DNA of 64,000 nt from Nitrososphaerota archaeon (lineage in GTDB: Archaea; Thermoproteota; Nitrososphaeria; Conexivisphaerales; UBA164), in assembly GCA_023381255.1 (NCBI GenBank), contig JAMCTX010000011.1, forward strand, positions 60,413-124,412, given 5' to 3'. This document shows, one piece after another, positions 1-8,007 of this stretch (the first letter of the stretch is position 1; each line of letters begins with the position of its first letter). Made by a program: the position numbers and the translations under genes. The notes under the pieces were generated by a model, which saw nothing but the letters and a program-made list of their open reading frames with translations, did no database searches and was not told where the DNA came from.

Positions 1-119
1 AATCTACACCATCCCATATTTAAATGGTCGGCAGTTAGCACACTTCATCAACTGTTTTCACTATTTGATTTCTGAAGCTTGACTTTGAGGTCAATTATAT
101 TAGTCAAAAACCCTTTTAA

Positions 120-1265
120 TTGAAGTATGTGAATAAGTACATAAAATTGACAACATCGTTGGTTATATCGTTTAGCCCGCCCCTTGGTATGAACAGGGGG
201 TTTATTAATGAAAGATTTAGTAAAATACTTAACGATTCAAACGTGGTTGACAGGTACTTTGATGCCAAGCTCACCAAGGAATTGTTCGAGGCCTATGCCA
301 AGTTTTCTTACAAGCCACTGCTTAACGGAGTGCTGTCAATGACAAAACAGGGATATCCTGTTTACCTTGCCATCAGCGGGCTGTTTTTGGAAAATGCGGG
401 AAAGTACTACCCAGAACTCCTGAACAAAATAAAGGATGCTTCCAACAGCGGCCAGCTCCAGATTGCAAACACCACGCTTTATAGCGGGCTTTATCCTCTG
501 TGCAAAAACTCAGTAGAAGAAATGGCCGAACAGCTGAAAATGAATGGTGCAATATTAAACAAATTTGGCCTGAAAATTTCGGAAATTGCTGTTATGCCGT
601 TCCTGATTTACAATGAACAGGTTGAAAAGGCAGCCAAGGCAAGTGGGGCAACCGCTGTTTTGACAGAAGAAATGGATGGTTTCAGCAACCACAAATTTGT
701 CTATGGAACGCAATCCGGTGATATAAGGGTGATAATAAGAAACAGAAAGGCCTCAGAGGCAGCATACGACGGCGCGTTTGAAGGGCTAACAGATGTTGAT
801 GGTGTAATTTACCTGGAAGCTGAACAGCTGGTAAACAGGGGTGAGAAATTCATAGGCGTGCTCACTAACTATATGGCGCAGGGAGGCATATCCTTGGGCA
901 GTGTGAGCGACTCTGTAAGCCCGGTAACCAATGGCACGCTTTATGTGCCTGATAACATGGCACTGCACGACGCGGACTACGGGGACGATGCGTTCAATTC
1001 TGATTTTGCCCAGAGAACATTGTTTGACAAGGCGTGCAGGCTTCTGGACTATACAAGAACCCTCGGAGACGCCAGACTAATTCAGGTCTGGAGGCTTTTG
1101 ATGCAGGCAGATAATTATATCTGCATGGGCAATAGCCGGAGCCGGCGGCTCAAAACCGTTGCCGAACCAGATGAAGCTAAACTGCTAAATGCATATGTGC
1201 TGGCTGATTTTGAAGGCAAGGTTGCCAGCACGTACGTCAGAAAAAAGAGCCAAGTGAGCCATTGA
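120..1265 (+). CDS. GH57-like (alpha-amylase family 57 fold) protein, probably catalytically altered
   Basis: The 381-residue product resembles the N-terminal (beta/alpha)7 domain of glycoside hydrolase family 57. It has a YF-x-L/F segment near residue 46, an 'AISGLFLE' strand, a 'LYSGLYPL' segment where family members have a Y-x-H-S-L motif, and 'FGLKISEIAVMPFLIYNEQ' followed by 'GATAVLTEEMDG', matching the nucleophile strand and the following 'LTEG' element. Known family enzymes act on alpha-glucans. The usual N-terminal HxHQP-like metal or substrate motif is replaced by 'SFSPPL', so activity is doubtful. The start is TTG. An AT-rich box at about 93-103 is placed for a leaderless start at 120 or a GTG at 129. 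It is monocistronic, with the rhodanese gene next on the same strand. Family assignment is moderate and substrate unknown. Confidence 0.55.
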   Translation: MKYVNKYIKLTTSLVISFSPPLGMNRGFINERFSKILNDSNVVDRYFDAKLTKELFEAYAKFSYKPLLNGVLSMTKQGYPVYLAISGLFLENAGKYYPELLNKIKDASNSGQLQIANTTLYSGLYPLCKNSVEEMAEQLKMNGAILNKFGLKISEIAVMPFLIYNEQVEKAAKASGATAVLTEEMDGFSNHKFVYGTQSGDIRVIIRNRKASEAAYDGAFEGLTDVDGVIYLEAEQLVNRGEKFIGVLTNYMAQGGISLGSVSDSVSPVTNGTLYVPDNMALHDADYGDDAFNSDFAQRTLFDKACRLLDYTRTLGDARLIQVWRLLMQADNYICMGNSRSRRLKTVAEPDEAKLLNAYVLADFEGKVASTYVRKKSQVSH

Positions 1266-1341
1266 GCTCATCCAAAATTTAATGTCAAAAATGGATTTTA
1301 GCTGTTGCATCATCCTTATATTTCCATACAAGAGAGGATAA

Positions 1342-1629
1342 ATGATGAAAATAACGGAAATTACGCCAGATGAAGCGAAGACGCTGATTGCCCAGGACGG
1401 CATTTTGATACTGGATGCCAGAAGGCCGTCAAATTATGTCTTCTATGTTACAGAAAATGGCAAACCTGTAAAATTTCAAAAGGAAAATCTCGACAGGAAC
1501 TATGCTGGAAGCTTTGAGAGAGCCCTGTGCTTCTGCTGGCCAGACCGCGGATATCGAGAAACTGCAATGATTCTTGCAAAGATGGGGGTCAAGGAAGTTT
1601 TTGCGGTCAGAGGAGCGCCCACATTTTAG
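1342..1629 (+). CDS. Rhodanese-like domain protein
   Basis: This 95-residue single-domain protein begins with 'ITPDEAKTLI' and 'ILILDARRPSNY', the hallmark start of rhodanese domains. It carries a Cys-centred active-site-like loop 'LCFCWPDRGYRE' near residues 62-73 and ends with the helix and strand 'AMILAKMGVKEVFAVRGA'. Rhodanese domains carry persulfide sulfur on the loop Cys. The loop here differs from the common C-x4-R form, so sulfurtransferase specificity is open. A TATA-like CTTATATTT lies at about 1314-1323. The start may be either of two adjacent ATGs (1342 or 1345). Its 3' end overlaps the convergent metallo-beta-lactamase gene by four bases. Confidence 0.75.
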   Translation: MMKITEITPDEAKTLIAQDGILILDARRPSNYVFYVTENGKPVKFQKENLDRNYAGSFERALCFCWPDRGYRETAMILAKMGVKEVFAVRGAPTF

Positions 1630-2360
1630 ATTGTCAAAAGGTCTTCTGCAATTTCAACGTTACTGAACTCTGATTTTGCCTGATTCAAAAGATCGTTCTC
1701 TTTATTTGAAACTGCAGGCGTTATGTGGGAAAGCAACAATTTTTCAACCTTTGCCCTTGATGCTGTCTGCGCGGCCTGCCTAGATGAACTGTGCCCAACT
1801 TCCTTCAGCATGCCCTCGTTTTCAGCAAGACCTGAAGCCTCGTGGATCAATAATTTGCTTCCAGCTGCCAGATTAACTATTGAATCTGATGGCGCTGTAT
1901 CTCCGGTATAACAGATGTCCCCTATTCTATAAGCCACATCTTCTATAACGTGCTTTCCTGGCGCAGTCAACATAGTCATTCCATCAATGGTAAACCTATC
2001 ATTGGGCCTTATTTCAATAAATTCCAGCCTGAATTTCATAAATGAATTGGGGGTGTTTGCTATGCTTAGCATGCTTTTTACCATTGCTGACGTTCCAGCA
2101 GGTCCAACTATGGTGAGCGGGTCTGTGCGCTGCATGAAAGACATGCCCCAGGTCAATGACCCTATGTCAAAAAAATGGTCACCATGAAGATGGGACAATA
2201 ACAGCACTTTTATCTGCAATGGGTCACCGCCGGCTTTAAGCAGGTTCCTGTATGAACCGGGGCCTGCATCAATCAAAATTTTATCTCCAAGGAGATATGA
2301 TGCGCATGCCCTTCTAACGGTTTGTGCACTTCCACCGCTCCCAAGAACTGTTAATTTCAT
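1626..2360 (-). CDS. Metallo-beta-lactamase fold hydrolase, RNase Z-like
   Basis: The 244-residue product has the MBL-fold motif HLHGDH near residues 57-62 (zinc ligands). It begins with 'MKLTVLGSGGSAQTVRRACAS', typical of the RNase Z/ElaC-like branch, and has 'YTGDTAPSD' and 'HEASG' metal-ligand segments and a late 'LLLSHITP' His. Its length is somewhat short for tRNase Z, and I do not see a clear exosite arm, so a general phosphodiesterase or related hydrolase is possible. It overlaps hjc by four bases (ATGA) and is probably co-transcribed with it. Confidence 0.7.
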   Translation of the reverse strand: MKLTVLGSGGSAQTVRRACASYLLGDKILIDAGPGSYRNLLKAGGDPLQIKVLLLSHLHGDHFFDIGSLTWGMSFMQRTDPLTIVGPAGTSAMVKSMLSIANTPNSFMKFRLEFIEIRPNDRFTIDGMTMLTAPGKHVIEDVAYRIGDICYTGDTAPSDSIVNLAAGSKLLIHEASGLAENEGMLKEVGHSSSRQAAQTASRAKVEKLLLSHITPAVSNKENDLLNQAKSEFSNVEIAEDLLTI

Positions 2361-2788
2361 TTTTTACCATCAGCGCTAAACGGCGGACGCCATTCTTTTA
2401 TTCCTTTTGGAATTTGTTTTGAACCCCGAGAAAACCTGAGCGTGAAATCCGGTACCTGATAAACAGTGAAATACTTTTCTTCAAGCCCCTTACCATGTGT
2501 TCTGAGAAACTTTACAGCTATCACCGGAGTCCTGTTCTTGTAAGCCTTAAATATCGATAGAAATTCAAATAGTCTGAGCACCTGATCCCTTCTCACTATT
2601 ATCCTGTCACCCATGCTGGATTTTGCCTCTATTGCTACCATTGCGTTTTCCTTGTTAGAAATCGCAAGGACGTCGGGCAAATGGATTGATGGCGAACCTA
2701 GCCTGATTGATATCCAGCCAGCTGCTTCAAAGTACTTGACCAGCTTGTCCTCCCAGTCGTATCCTCTTTTTTTATTGGTCATTTCCAA
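2357..2788 (-). CDS. hjc: Archaeal Holliday junction resolvase Hjc
   Basis: This 143-residue protein matches archaeal Hjc, a homodimeric PD-(D/E)xK nuclease that cleaves four-way junctions. It has an N-terminal 'GYDWEDKLVKYFEAAGW' helix with an acidic residue, 'RLGSPSIHLPDVLAI' carrying the catalytic Asp, and 'VAIEAKSS' supplying the ExK pair. Its first 17 bases overlap the end of the upstream SIS-domain gene, and it overlaps the downstream MBL gene by ATGA, so the three genes form one operon. An alternative start is the second ATG at 2782. Confidence 0.85.
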   Translation of the reverse strand: MEMTNKKRGYDWEDKLVKYFEAAGWISIRLGSPSIHLPDVLAISNKENAMVAIEAKSSMGDRIIVRRDQVLRLFEFLSIFKAYKNRTPVIAVKFLRTHGKGLEEKYFTVYQVPDFTLRFSRGSKQIPKGIKEWRPPFSADGKK

Positions 2789-3731
2789 CCTTTATTTTTT
2801 CTCTGACCATTGCCTGAGTTTGGGTTGAGAATGGATTTACCTTTCGTAAAATTGAAAGGTACACTGTTGAAAGGTCAAGCATAAAAATAACGCTCACTAG
2901 CTCATCCCTTTTTACCACGACGCTCCTGACCCTGTGCCCGAGCGCCCCCAAAGCCTGGGAAATCAGGTCAAATCTGCGCCTGGTAATGTCATCATCCAGG
3001 TCGCTCCTTATCATAAAAATCGGCAACCCGTAGGTCATTTCCCACGCTGTTATACCATTGTGAACCACTTCCATTATATTCTCAAAGATTGAATGAACCT
3101 TTGCGTTTTCACTTATGACATACCTGAGCCTGTAGGCGGCGCTTTCAGTGCTGTTTGAGAAATAAAGCCCAACATATGATGACCCGTTTTCAAACTCAGC
3201 CAGCGCTTTCGCCTCGGCACCAAGGGAGCTTACAGTTTTTGATAAATCTTCAAACATTTTTTGTAACCTTGATGTAAGGTTTGCGCCCAGCAGCTCATCA
3301 ACTACAGGCGCAATTCCAGAAAGAAGATACGGCAAGCCCAGCCTGCTTGTGGGCGCTGTATTTATCTTGATAAATCCGATGCCCAGGTCCTTGGATTTCC
3401 TCTCAAGTATGCCCCCGCCTCCCACAGATACGCAATCATACCCCAGGCGCTTTGCGCTGACCAGGGCATTTACGGTTTCTATGGTGTCACCGGAATGGCT
3501 GACAGCCAGAAATGCGGTTTCGGGTTCAAGAGCCCTTGGCATTTCCCCCGGATGAAGTATTTTGATCAATCCTTCTTCTGACAGTTCGCTGAGCATCATC
3601 AGCGGAATCAGTGAAGCTCCATAGCCTGTTGCTATAATTTTTCTTACCCTTTTAACTTTAAATTCAGGCTTTACTGGCGAGAATAATCCCGGCCAGCTTT
3701 CATAAAAGTCAAGCATGCTGTCTGCGTCCAT
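2772..3731 (-). CDS. SIS-domain bifunctional phosphoglucose/phosphomannose isomerase
   Basis: The product has two sugar-isomerase (SIS) domains as in the archaeal PGI/PMI family, which interconverts glucose-6-P, fructose-6-P and mannose-6-P. Visible features are 'ATGYGASLIPLMML', the sugar-phosphate loop 'AVSHSGDTIET', and 'EVVHNGITAWE' with the conserved Glu and His that serve in catalysis in this family. An upstream in-frame ATG at 3794 would add 21 residues overlapping the preceding gene. I prefer ATG 3731 because TTTATAAAT at 3754-3762 is centred about 27 bases upstream, giving a leaderless transcript of about 319 residues. It is followed by hjc and the MBL gene. Confidence 0.8.
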   Translation of the reverse strand: MDADSMLDFYESWPGLFSPVKPEFKVKRVRKIIATGYGASLIPLMMLSELSEEGLIKILHPGEMPRALEPETAFLAVSHSGDTIETVNALVSAKRLGYDCVSVGGGGILERKSKDLGIGFIKINTAPTSRLGLPYLLSGIAPVVDELLGANLTSRLQKMFEDLSKTVSSLGAEAKALAEFENGSSYVGLYFSNSTESAAYRLRYVISENAKVHSIFENIMEVVHNGITAWEMTYGLPIFMIRSDLDDDITRRRFDLISQALGALGHRVRSVVVKRDELVSVIFMLDLSTVYLSILRKVNPFSTQTQAMVREKIKVGNDQ

Positions 3732-3753
3732 GTAATAACTATTGTATAAATGA

Positions 3754-3762
3754 TTTATAAAT
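3754..3762 (-). promoter_or_regulatory. TATA box of the PGI/PMI-hjc-MBL operon
   Basis: TTTATAAAT reads as a strong archaeal TATA box on the minus strand, centred about 27 bases from ATG 3731. Its position supports the shorter PGI/PMI start over the ATG at 3794, which lies upstream of the box. Confidence 0.6.
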
Positions 3763-3780
3763 ACGTTACATATAATTTCT

Positions 3781-5772
3781 TCATTGTGTGCCATACATTA
3801 CCGGCAATTTTCTTATCCTTTTACCGGTGATGCTTTCAACAGCCCTGGTGATTGAAGGCAAGCCGCCCACCGTGCCTGCTTCACCAACCCCCTTTGCACC
3901 GTGCAGGGTTCCCGATTTTCCCTCCTGCGCAATAATTACCCTGAACTTCGGGAGCTGGTGCGCATATGGCACTCCTGCTTCAGATATAGTCTGCGCCTCA
4001 GGCTTTCCTTTTTGGTCATAGGTCTGTGATTCAAACAGGACTTCAGAAACAGCCTGCGCAAGGCCTCCTGTAATCTGTCCCGTTATACTGGTTTTGGAGA
4101 GAGGCTCGCCTACATCATAGAATGCTGTGCAACTTTTAATTACTGGGTCACCAACCTCGTTTAAATTTGCTGATGTAACTGTCAGCAAAAATGAAATCAT
4201 TGAGGGGTCCAGCGTCATGTTTTCCATGACGCTATAGTCATAAGAACCTGAAAGGACGTCTTTGCCCTCTTTTTCAGCCATTTCCCTGATTTTCAGGGCT
4301 GCCCGGTAAACTGCCTGCCCTGCTGCTATAGCGGATCTGCTGCCCCAAGTTCCAACCCCGTATCCAAGTTCTCCAGTGTTTCCCTTATTTAGCTCGATAT
4401 ATTCTTCGGGTACTCCCGTGACCTCGCTTACAATTTTTTTCACAAACAGTTCATGCCTTTGCCAGTGCGCATTCCCACCAAGCCAGATGTTTATTCTGCC
4501 ATCCTTTACTGAAATTCTGGCACTTTCGCCTCCAAACACCGCAGGAATCAGCACAAAGAACGAAAGCCCCTTGCCTGCACCCATGTCCCAGTAGCCTGTT
4601 TCCCTGAGCCCCCTTTCCAGAAATTGCCTTGAGGCATTTACAACAAGTCCCAGTGGCGAGTTGAATGTCGATTCAGTTGCATTTTTTAGCCTGAGCTCTG
4701 CGGGGTCAATGCCCAGCTTATCGGCAAGGAGGTCAATCATTCTTTCCATAAAAAATGATGCCTCGGGCCTGCCTGCACCCCTATAAGGTCCAAGCGGTGC
4801 CTTGTTTGTGTATAACGCAGTTGCCTTCAAATATGCATTTGGTATTGCATAGGGGCCGGTCAACTGCCTGGCTATCCAAGCAGGTGAGTTCAGCCCAAGC
4901 ATGTCTCCATATGCCCCTATATCTACAACAACTTCCCCTTTCAGTCCAACTATTTTTCCATCCTTTGTTGCCGAAAGCCTTAACCTGCCAAGCGCGCCCC
5001 TGCCAGGTCTGCTTGCCATCAGATGCTCTTCCCTTGATTCTGTCCACTTAACGGGCTTCCCAGTTTTCATGGAAATATATGATGCGATTACATATTCGGG
5101 ATAAACTGCGCTCTTTGACCCAAAAGCCCCTCCTGTGTCTGCCTGCATTACCCTTAGTGCATCACGCGGCAGCCCAAGGGCTGCGCTCAGCCCATCCCTT
5201 ATGCTGTAAACTGACTGTGTGGATATCCAGACATTAAGAACCCCATCTCTGTAAAGGGAAACTATGCCTCGCGTTTCAAGTGGATCAGTCACCACCCTTT
5301 CCAGATAAAGTTCATCCTCAACGCTAATATCCCCCTTTTCTGCGAACTCGCTTCCAAGGGTGAATTCCGATGCCCTGTTGCTGCCCATGGACGGGTGTAT
5401 TGACGGAAGTTTTAATGCCTGGTCCAGCGTGACTACTGGCTCCAGCGGTTCGATCTTGATTTCAACTGATTCAGCAAGGTCCTTTGCGGCATATTTGCTG
5501 CTGCTGTAAACTGCCGCTACCGGCTGGCCGTAATAGCTGACATATTTTTCTGCAAAAGCCGGCTGCTTCACGCCCGCATTTCCTTCTCCATAACCCTCGC
5601 CAGAAGAGCCCAAATAAAAGTTTTTATCAGAGGCGCTTATGCCACCCTTTACTGAAACAATATTACCCCTTGCAACTTTGCTCCTTACAACCTCCATGTA
5701 GAGCATTTCCGGCAAAGCTATATCAGCCACATACTTTCCATGGCCCTTGATCAGCCTGTCTGTATATTCCAA
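3781..5772 (-). CDS. Molybdenum hydroxylase large subunit (xanthine dehydrogenase/aldehyde oxidase/CoxL family)
   Basis: The 663-residue molybdopterin-binding subunit belongs to a xanthine-dehydrogenase-type enzyme. It shows 'GKYVADI' at the start, 'DTGGAFGSK' near residue 210, 'APLGPYRGAGRPEA' in the middle, a 'GVGTWGSRS' segment, and the C-terminal 'GAKGVGEAGTVGG' whose Glu is the general base in this family. It lacks the Cys-containing active-site loop typical of form I CO dehydrogenase, so CO oxidation is unlikely. Aldehydes or N-heterocycles are possible substrates. At 663 residues it is shorter than the usual 750-800. It is last in an FAD-subunit, FeS-subunit, Mo-subunit operon with one base separating it from the FeS gene. 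Confidence 0.85.
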   Translation of the reverse strand: MEYTDRLIKGHGKYVADIALPEMLYMEVVRSKVARGNIVSVKGGISASDKNFYLGSSGEGYGEGNAGVKQPAFAEKYVSYYGQPVAAVYSSSKYAAKDLAESVEIKIEPLEPVVTLDQALKLPSIHPSMGSNRASEFTLGSEFAEKGDISVEDELYLERVVTDPLETRGIVSLYRDGVLNVWISTQSVYSIRDGLSAALGLPRDALRVMQADTGGAFGSKSAVYPEYVIASYISMKTGKPVKWTESREEHLMASRPGRGALGRLRLSATKDGKIVGLKGEVVVDIGAYGDMLGLNSPAWIARQLTGPYAIPNAYLKATALYTNKAPLGPYRGAGRPEASFFMERMIDLLADKLGIDPAELRLKNATESTFNSPLGLVVNASRQFLERGLRETGYWDMGAGKGLSFFVLIPAVFGGESARISVKDGRINIWLGGNAHWQRHELFVKKIVSEVTGVPEEYIELNKGNTGELGYGVGTWGSRSAIAAGQAVYRAALKIREMAEKEGKDVLSGSYDYSVMENMTLDPSMISFLLTVTSANLNEVGDPVIKSCTAFYDVGEPLSKTSITGQITGGLAQAVSEVLFESQTYDQKGKPEAQTISEAGVPYAHQLPKFRVIIAQEGKSGTLHGAKGVGEAGTVGGLPSITRAVESITGKRIRKLPVMYGTQ

Positions 5773-5773
5773 T

Positions 5774-6235
5774 TTATTTCACCTCTTTTGAAGCCTTGAG
5801 TACTGCATCAACAACTGGCTGATACCCCGTGCACCTGCATATATTTCCGGAAAGCGCTTCCCTTATTTCACCTTCATCCGGGTTTTCATTTTTGTCCAGA
5901 AACCATGAAGCTGTTATGACAATCCCTGGCGCGCAGAACCCGCACTGGAGCGCCTTGGATTCAGAGAGCGATTTCTGAACCCTGTTCATGCTCTCCCCCT
6001 TTGAAATTCCTTCTATGGTAATTATTCTGGACCCATCAGCCTGGGCTGCAAGCATAAGGCACGATTTAACCGGCCTTCCGTCAAGCAAAACTGTGCATGA
6101 ACCGCAGCTGCCTGTTTCGCACCCTACATGGGTGCCTGTGAGCCCGGCTGTATCCCGCAAAAAGTCAACAAGCAGCAACCTTGGTTCCACATCGCTCGCA
6201 AAATCTTCCCCATTAACGTTAATTTTTACTTTCAT
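5774..6235 (-). CDS. Molybdenum hydroxylase [2Fe-2S] small subunit
   Basis: The 153-residue protein has a plant-ferredoxin-type [2Fe-2S] cluster motif, 'GCETGSCGSCTVLLDG', around residues 38-53 plus the preceding strand. A second all-helical cluster domain carries 'QCGFCAPG' and 'GNICRCTGY'. These eight cysteines are the standard ligands of the xanthine dehydrogenase small subunit, which passes electrons from the Mo centre to FAD. It overlaps the FAD subunit by four bases. Length is normal for the family. Confidence 0.92.
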   Translation of the reverse strand: MKVKINVNGEDFASDVEPRLLLVDFLRDTAGLTGTHVGCETGSCGSCTVLLDGRPVKSCLMLAAQADGSRIITIEGISKGESMNRVQKSLSESKALQCGFCAPGIVITASWFLDKNENPDEGEIREALSGNICRCTGYQPVVDAVLKASKEVK

Positions 6236-7092
6236 AACGCATCCCCCATGACAGATAAAAGTGCCATTTGAGTTATTTTTTCTATCATGCGCTTCTTATA
6301 TTCAGCCGACCCCTGCCTGTCGTCAGTGCACAGGCATTTTTCCGAGGCTGACTTGACAATCCTCGACAGTTCTTCATGGCTCGCATGTTTTCCCACTGCC
6401 CACGAAGTTTCAATGGGAGTTGGGACCCTCACGGACATGCCGCCTACTGCTATCCTTAAATCTGCAATTCTGCCGCCTATCACCTTTCCAAGCGCAGCAA
6501 CATTAACTACCGAATGGTCAAGATGCCTTATGTAATGCTTGTAATAGAACCACCTGTATCCTTTTCCCGGTTCAGAAAAATTTATGGAATCAAGTATTTC
6601 ATTTTTTGCAAGTGAGGTTCTGAAAGGACCTTTGTAAAAATCTGATATATTTAAATTTCTGGCACCAGCGTGGTTAACTACGTTGAGTTCCGCGCCAAGC
6701 ACGAGAAGAGCTGGCGGCAGGTCATTGCTTGGGTCTCCCAGACAGACGTTCCCCCCCACGGTTCCCATGTTCCTGAGCAACGGATCCCCGACGCTGGAGG
6801 CTGCCTGCCTTAAAAGCGAAAAGCCAGGCCCCTCAAATCCAGATTCTGCTATTTCATAAATTTTAACGGCAGAACCTATCCTGTACCTTCCATCCCTGAA
6901 ATCTATCCCCTTTAATTCATGCAGCCTTCCAATGTCAACCACCAACTCTGCGTTTACAGCCCTTTTTTTCAGGCTTAGCACGCTGATGGTACCACCTGCC
7001 ATAATGAGAGACCATGGGTGATCATTGAGCAAGGATAGTGCTTCGCTGAGGCTTTCAGGCCTTTCATAATTTATCTGCGGAGGATAAAGCAT
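6232..7092 (-). CDS. Molybdenum hydroxylase FAD-binding medium subunit
   Basis: The 286-residue protein has the FAD-binding motif 'MAGGTISVLSLKKR' near residue 31 and 'TVGGNVCLGDPSNDLPPALL' near residue 111, the two flavin loops of the CoxM/XdhB family. The C-terminal third is the CO-dehydrogenase flavoprotein C-terminal domain. It is the promoter-proximal gene of the three-gene operon. A TTTTTAATA element at about 7116-7125 may be its TATA box. Immediately upstream lies the left end of the TnpB element, so the insertion sits close behind this promoter. Confidence 0.88.
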   Translation of the reverse strand: MLYPPQINYERPESLSEALSLLNDHPWSLIMAGGTISVLSLKKRAVNAELVVDIGRLHELKGIDFRDGRYRIGSAVKIYEIAESGFEGPGFSLLRQAASSVGDPLLRNMGTVGGNVCLGDPSNDLPPALLVLGAELNVVNHAGARNLNISDFYKGPFRTSLAKNEILDSINFSEPGKGYRWFYYKHYIRHLDHSVVNVAALGKVIGGRIADLRIAVGGMSVRVPTPIETSWAVGKHASHEELSRIVKSASEKCLCTDDRQGSAEYKKRMIEKITQMALLSVMGDAL

Positions 7093-7999
7093 GAAAATTC
7101 TTTATACAAGGTAGTATTAAAAATTTACCTGAAAAATTGCCTATGAACTAGTTAAATTTTAACACATATTTAAATATCACTATTGCTATTAAATATCAGC
7201 TGAATTAAAGGATGCAGTTCACCTTCAGGCTTGAGCTCACTGGGCTTGCACAAGAAGACAGGACAATGATAGATGAGCTTATGCTGCGCTACTGTTCCGC
7301 AAGGAGGTTCGCGTTCAACAGGCTGATTGAGGGCAATACAGTGAACCGGACGGTGCATCTGCTTCAGGATACAACGTTATCGCTCAACTGGAGGTACTTT
7401 GAACATGCAGCAAAGGATGCGGAGGCAACCATCGAGAGCCAGAAAGAGCTGCTGCCCCTGTACCTTTCTGACACATACGACAAAATTGAAAGCGTTAAAA
7501 AAGCATTAGAGAAAGCGAAAAATGGCAGCCAAAGGCTGCAATCAAGGCTTAAGGCTTTGGAAAAGAAAAAGGATATCCTGAAGGAGCACGTCATGAACGG
7601 CACACTGCCAAAGGTCATTTTTGGTGGCAGGAAGCTGTTTACCTAAAGGGCGGAGGGAAAAATTAGCAGGGAGGAATGGAAGAGAGAAAGGAACGACCAG
7701 GTTTATTCCATAGGGCAGGCAAACCAGAAGGGGAACGCAAACATGAGGCTGAGCATTGACAAAATAGGCATAAACTTCCCTCATAAGATTGATGAAAGGA
7801 AAACCGGCAAGGGGATAATCAGGGTAAAGAACGAAAGGAAGTGGTTCAGCGTAAAGGTGCCGGAGAAATATGTTACATATATTGAAAGCGTGATTTCATC
7901 TGGAAAGGCTTATTCCGTCAGACTTGTAAGGAAGGATGGAAGGTACTTTGCTCATGTTAGCTTTGAAATAAGTAATCCTCAATTGGAATCAATGCCCGA

Positions 8000-8007
8000 A
8001 AGAGTTT
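8000..8007. repeat. 8-bp target-site duplication, left copy
   Basis: AAGAGTTT lies directly before the ISH6-like left end, and the identical right copy is at 9296-9303. Collapsing the two copies and deleting the IS restores the tnpB codons for P-E-R-V-C-G-I-D, which confirms both the duplication and the insertion boundaries. Confidence 0.85.

Noticed and set aside
3732-3794. 21-residue N-terminal extension of the PGI/PMI protein
   Set aside because: It overlaps the upstream gene and lies on the far side of the TATA box that fits ATG 3731.
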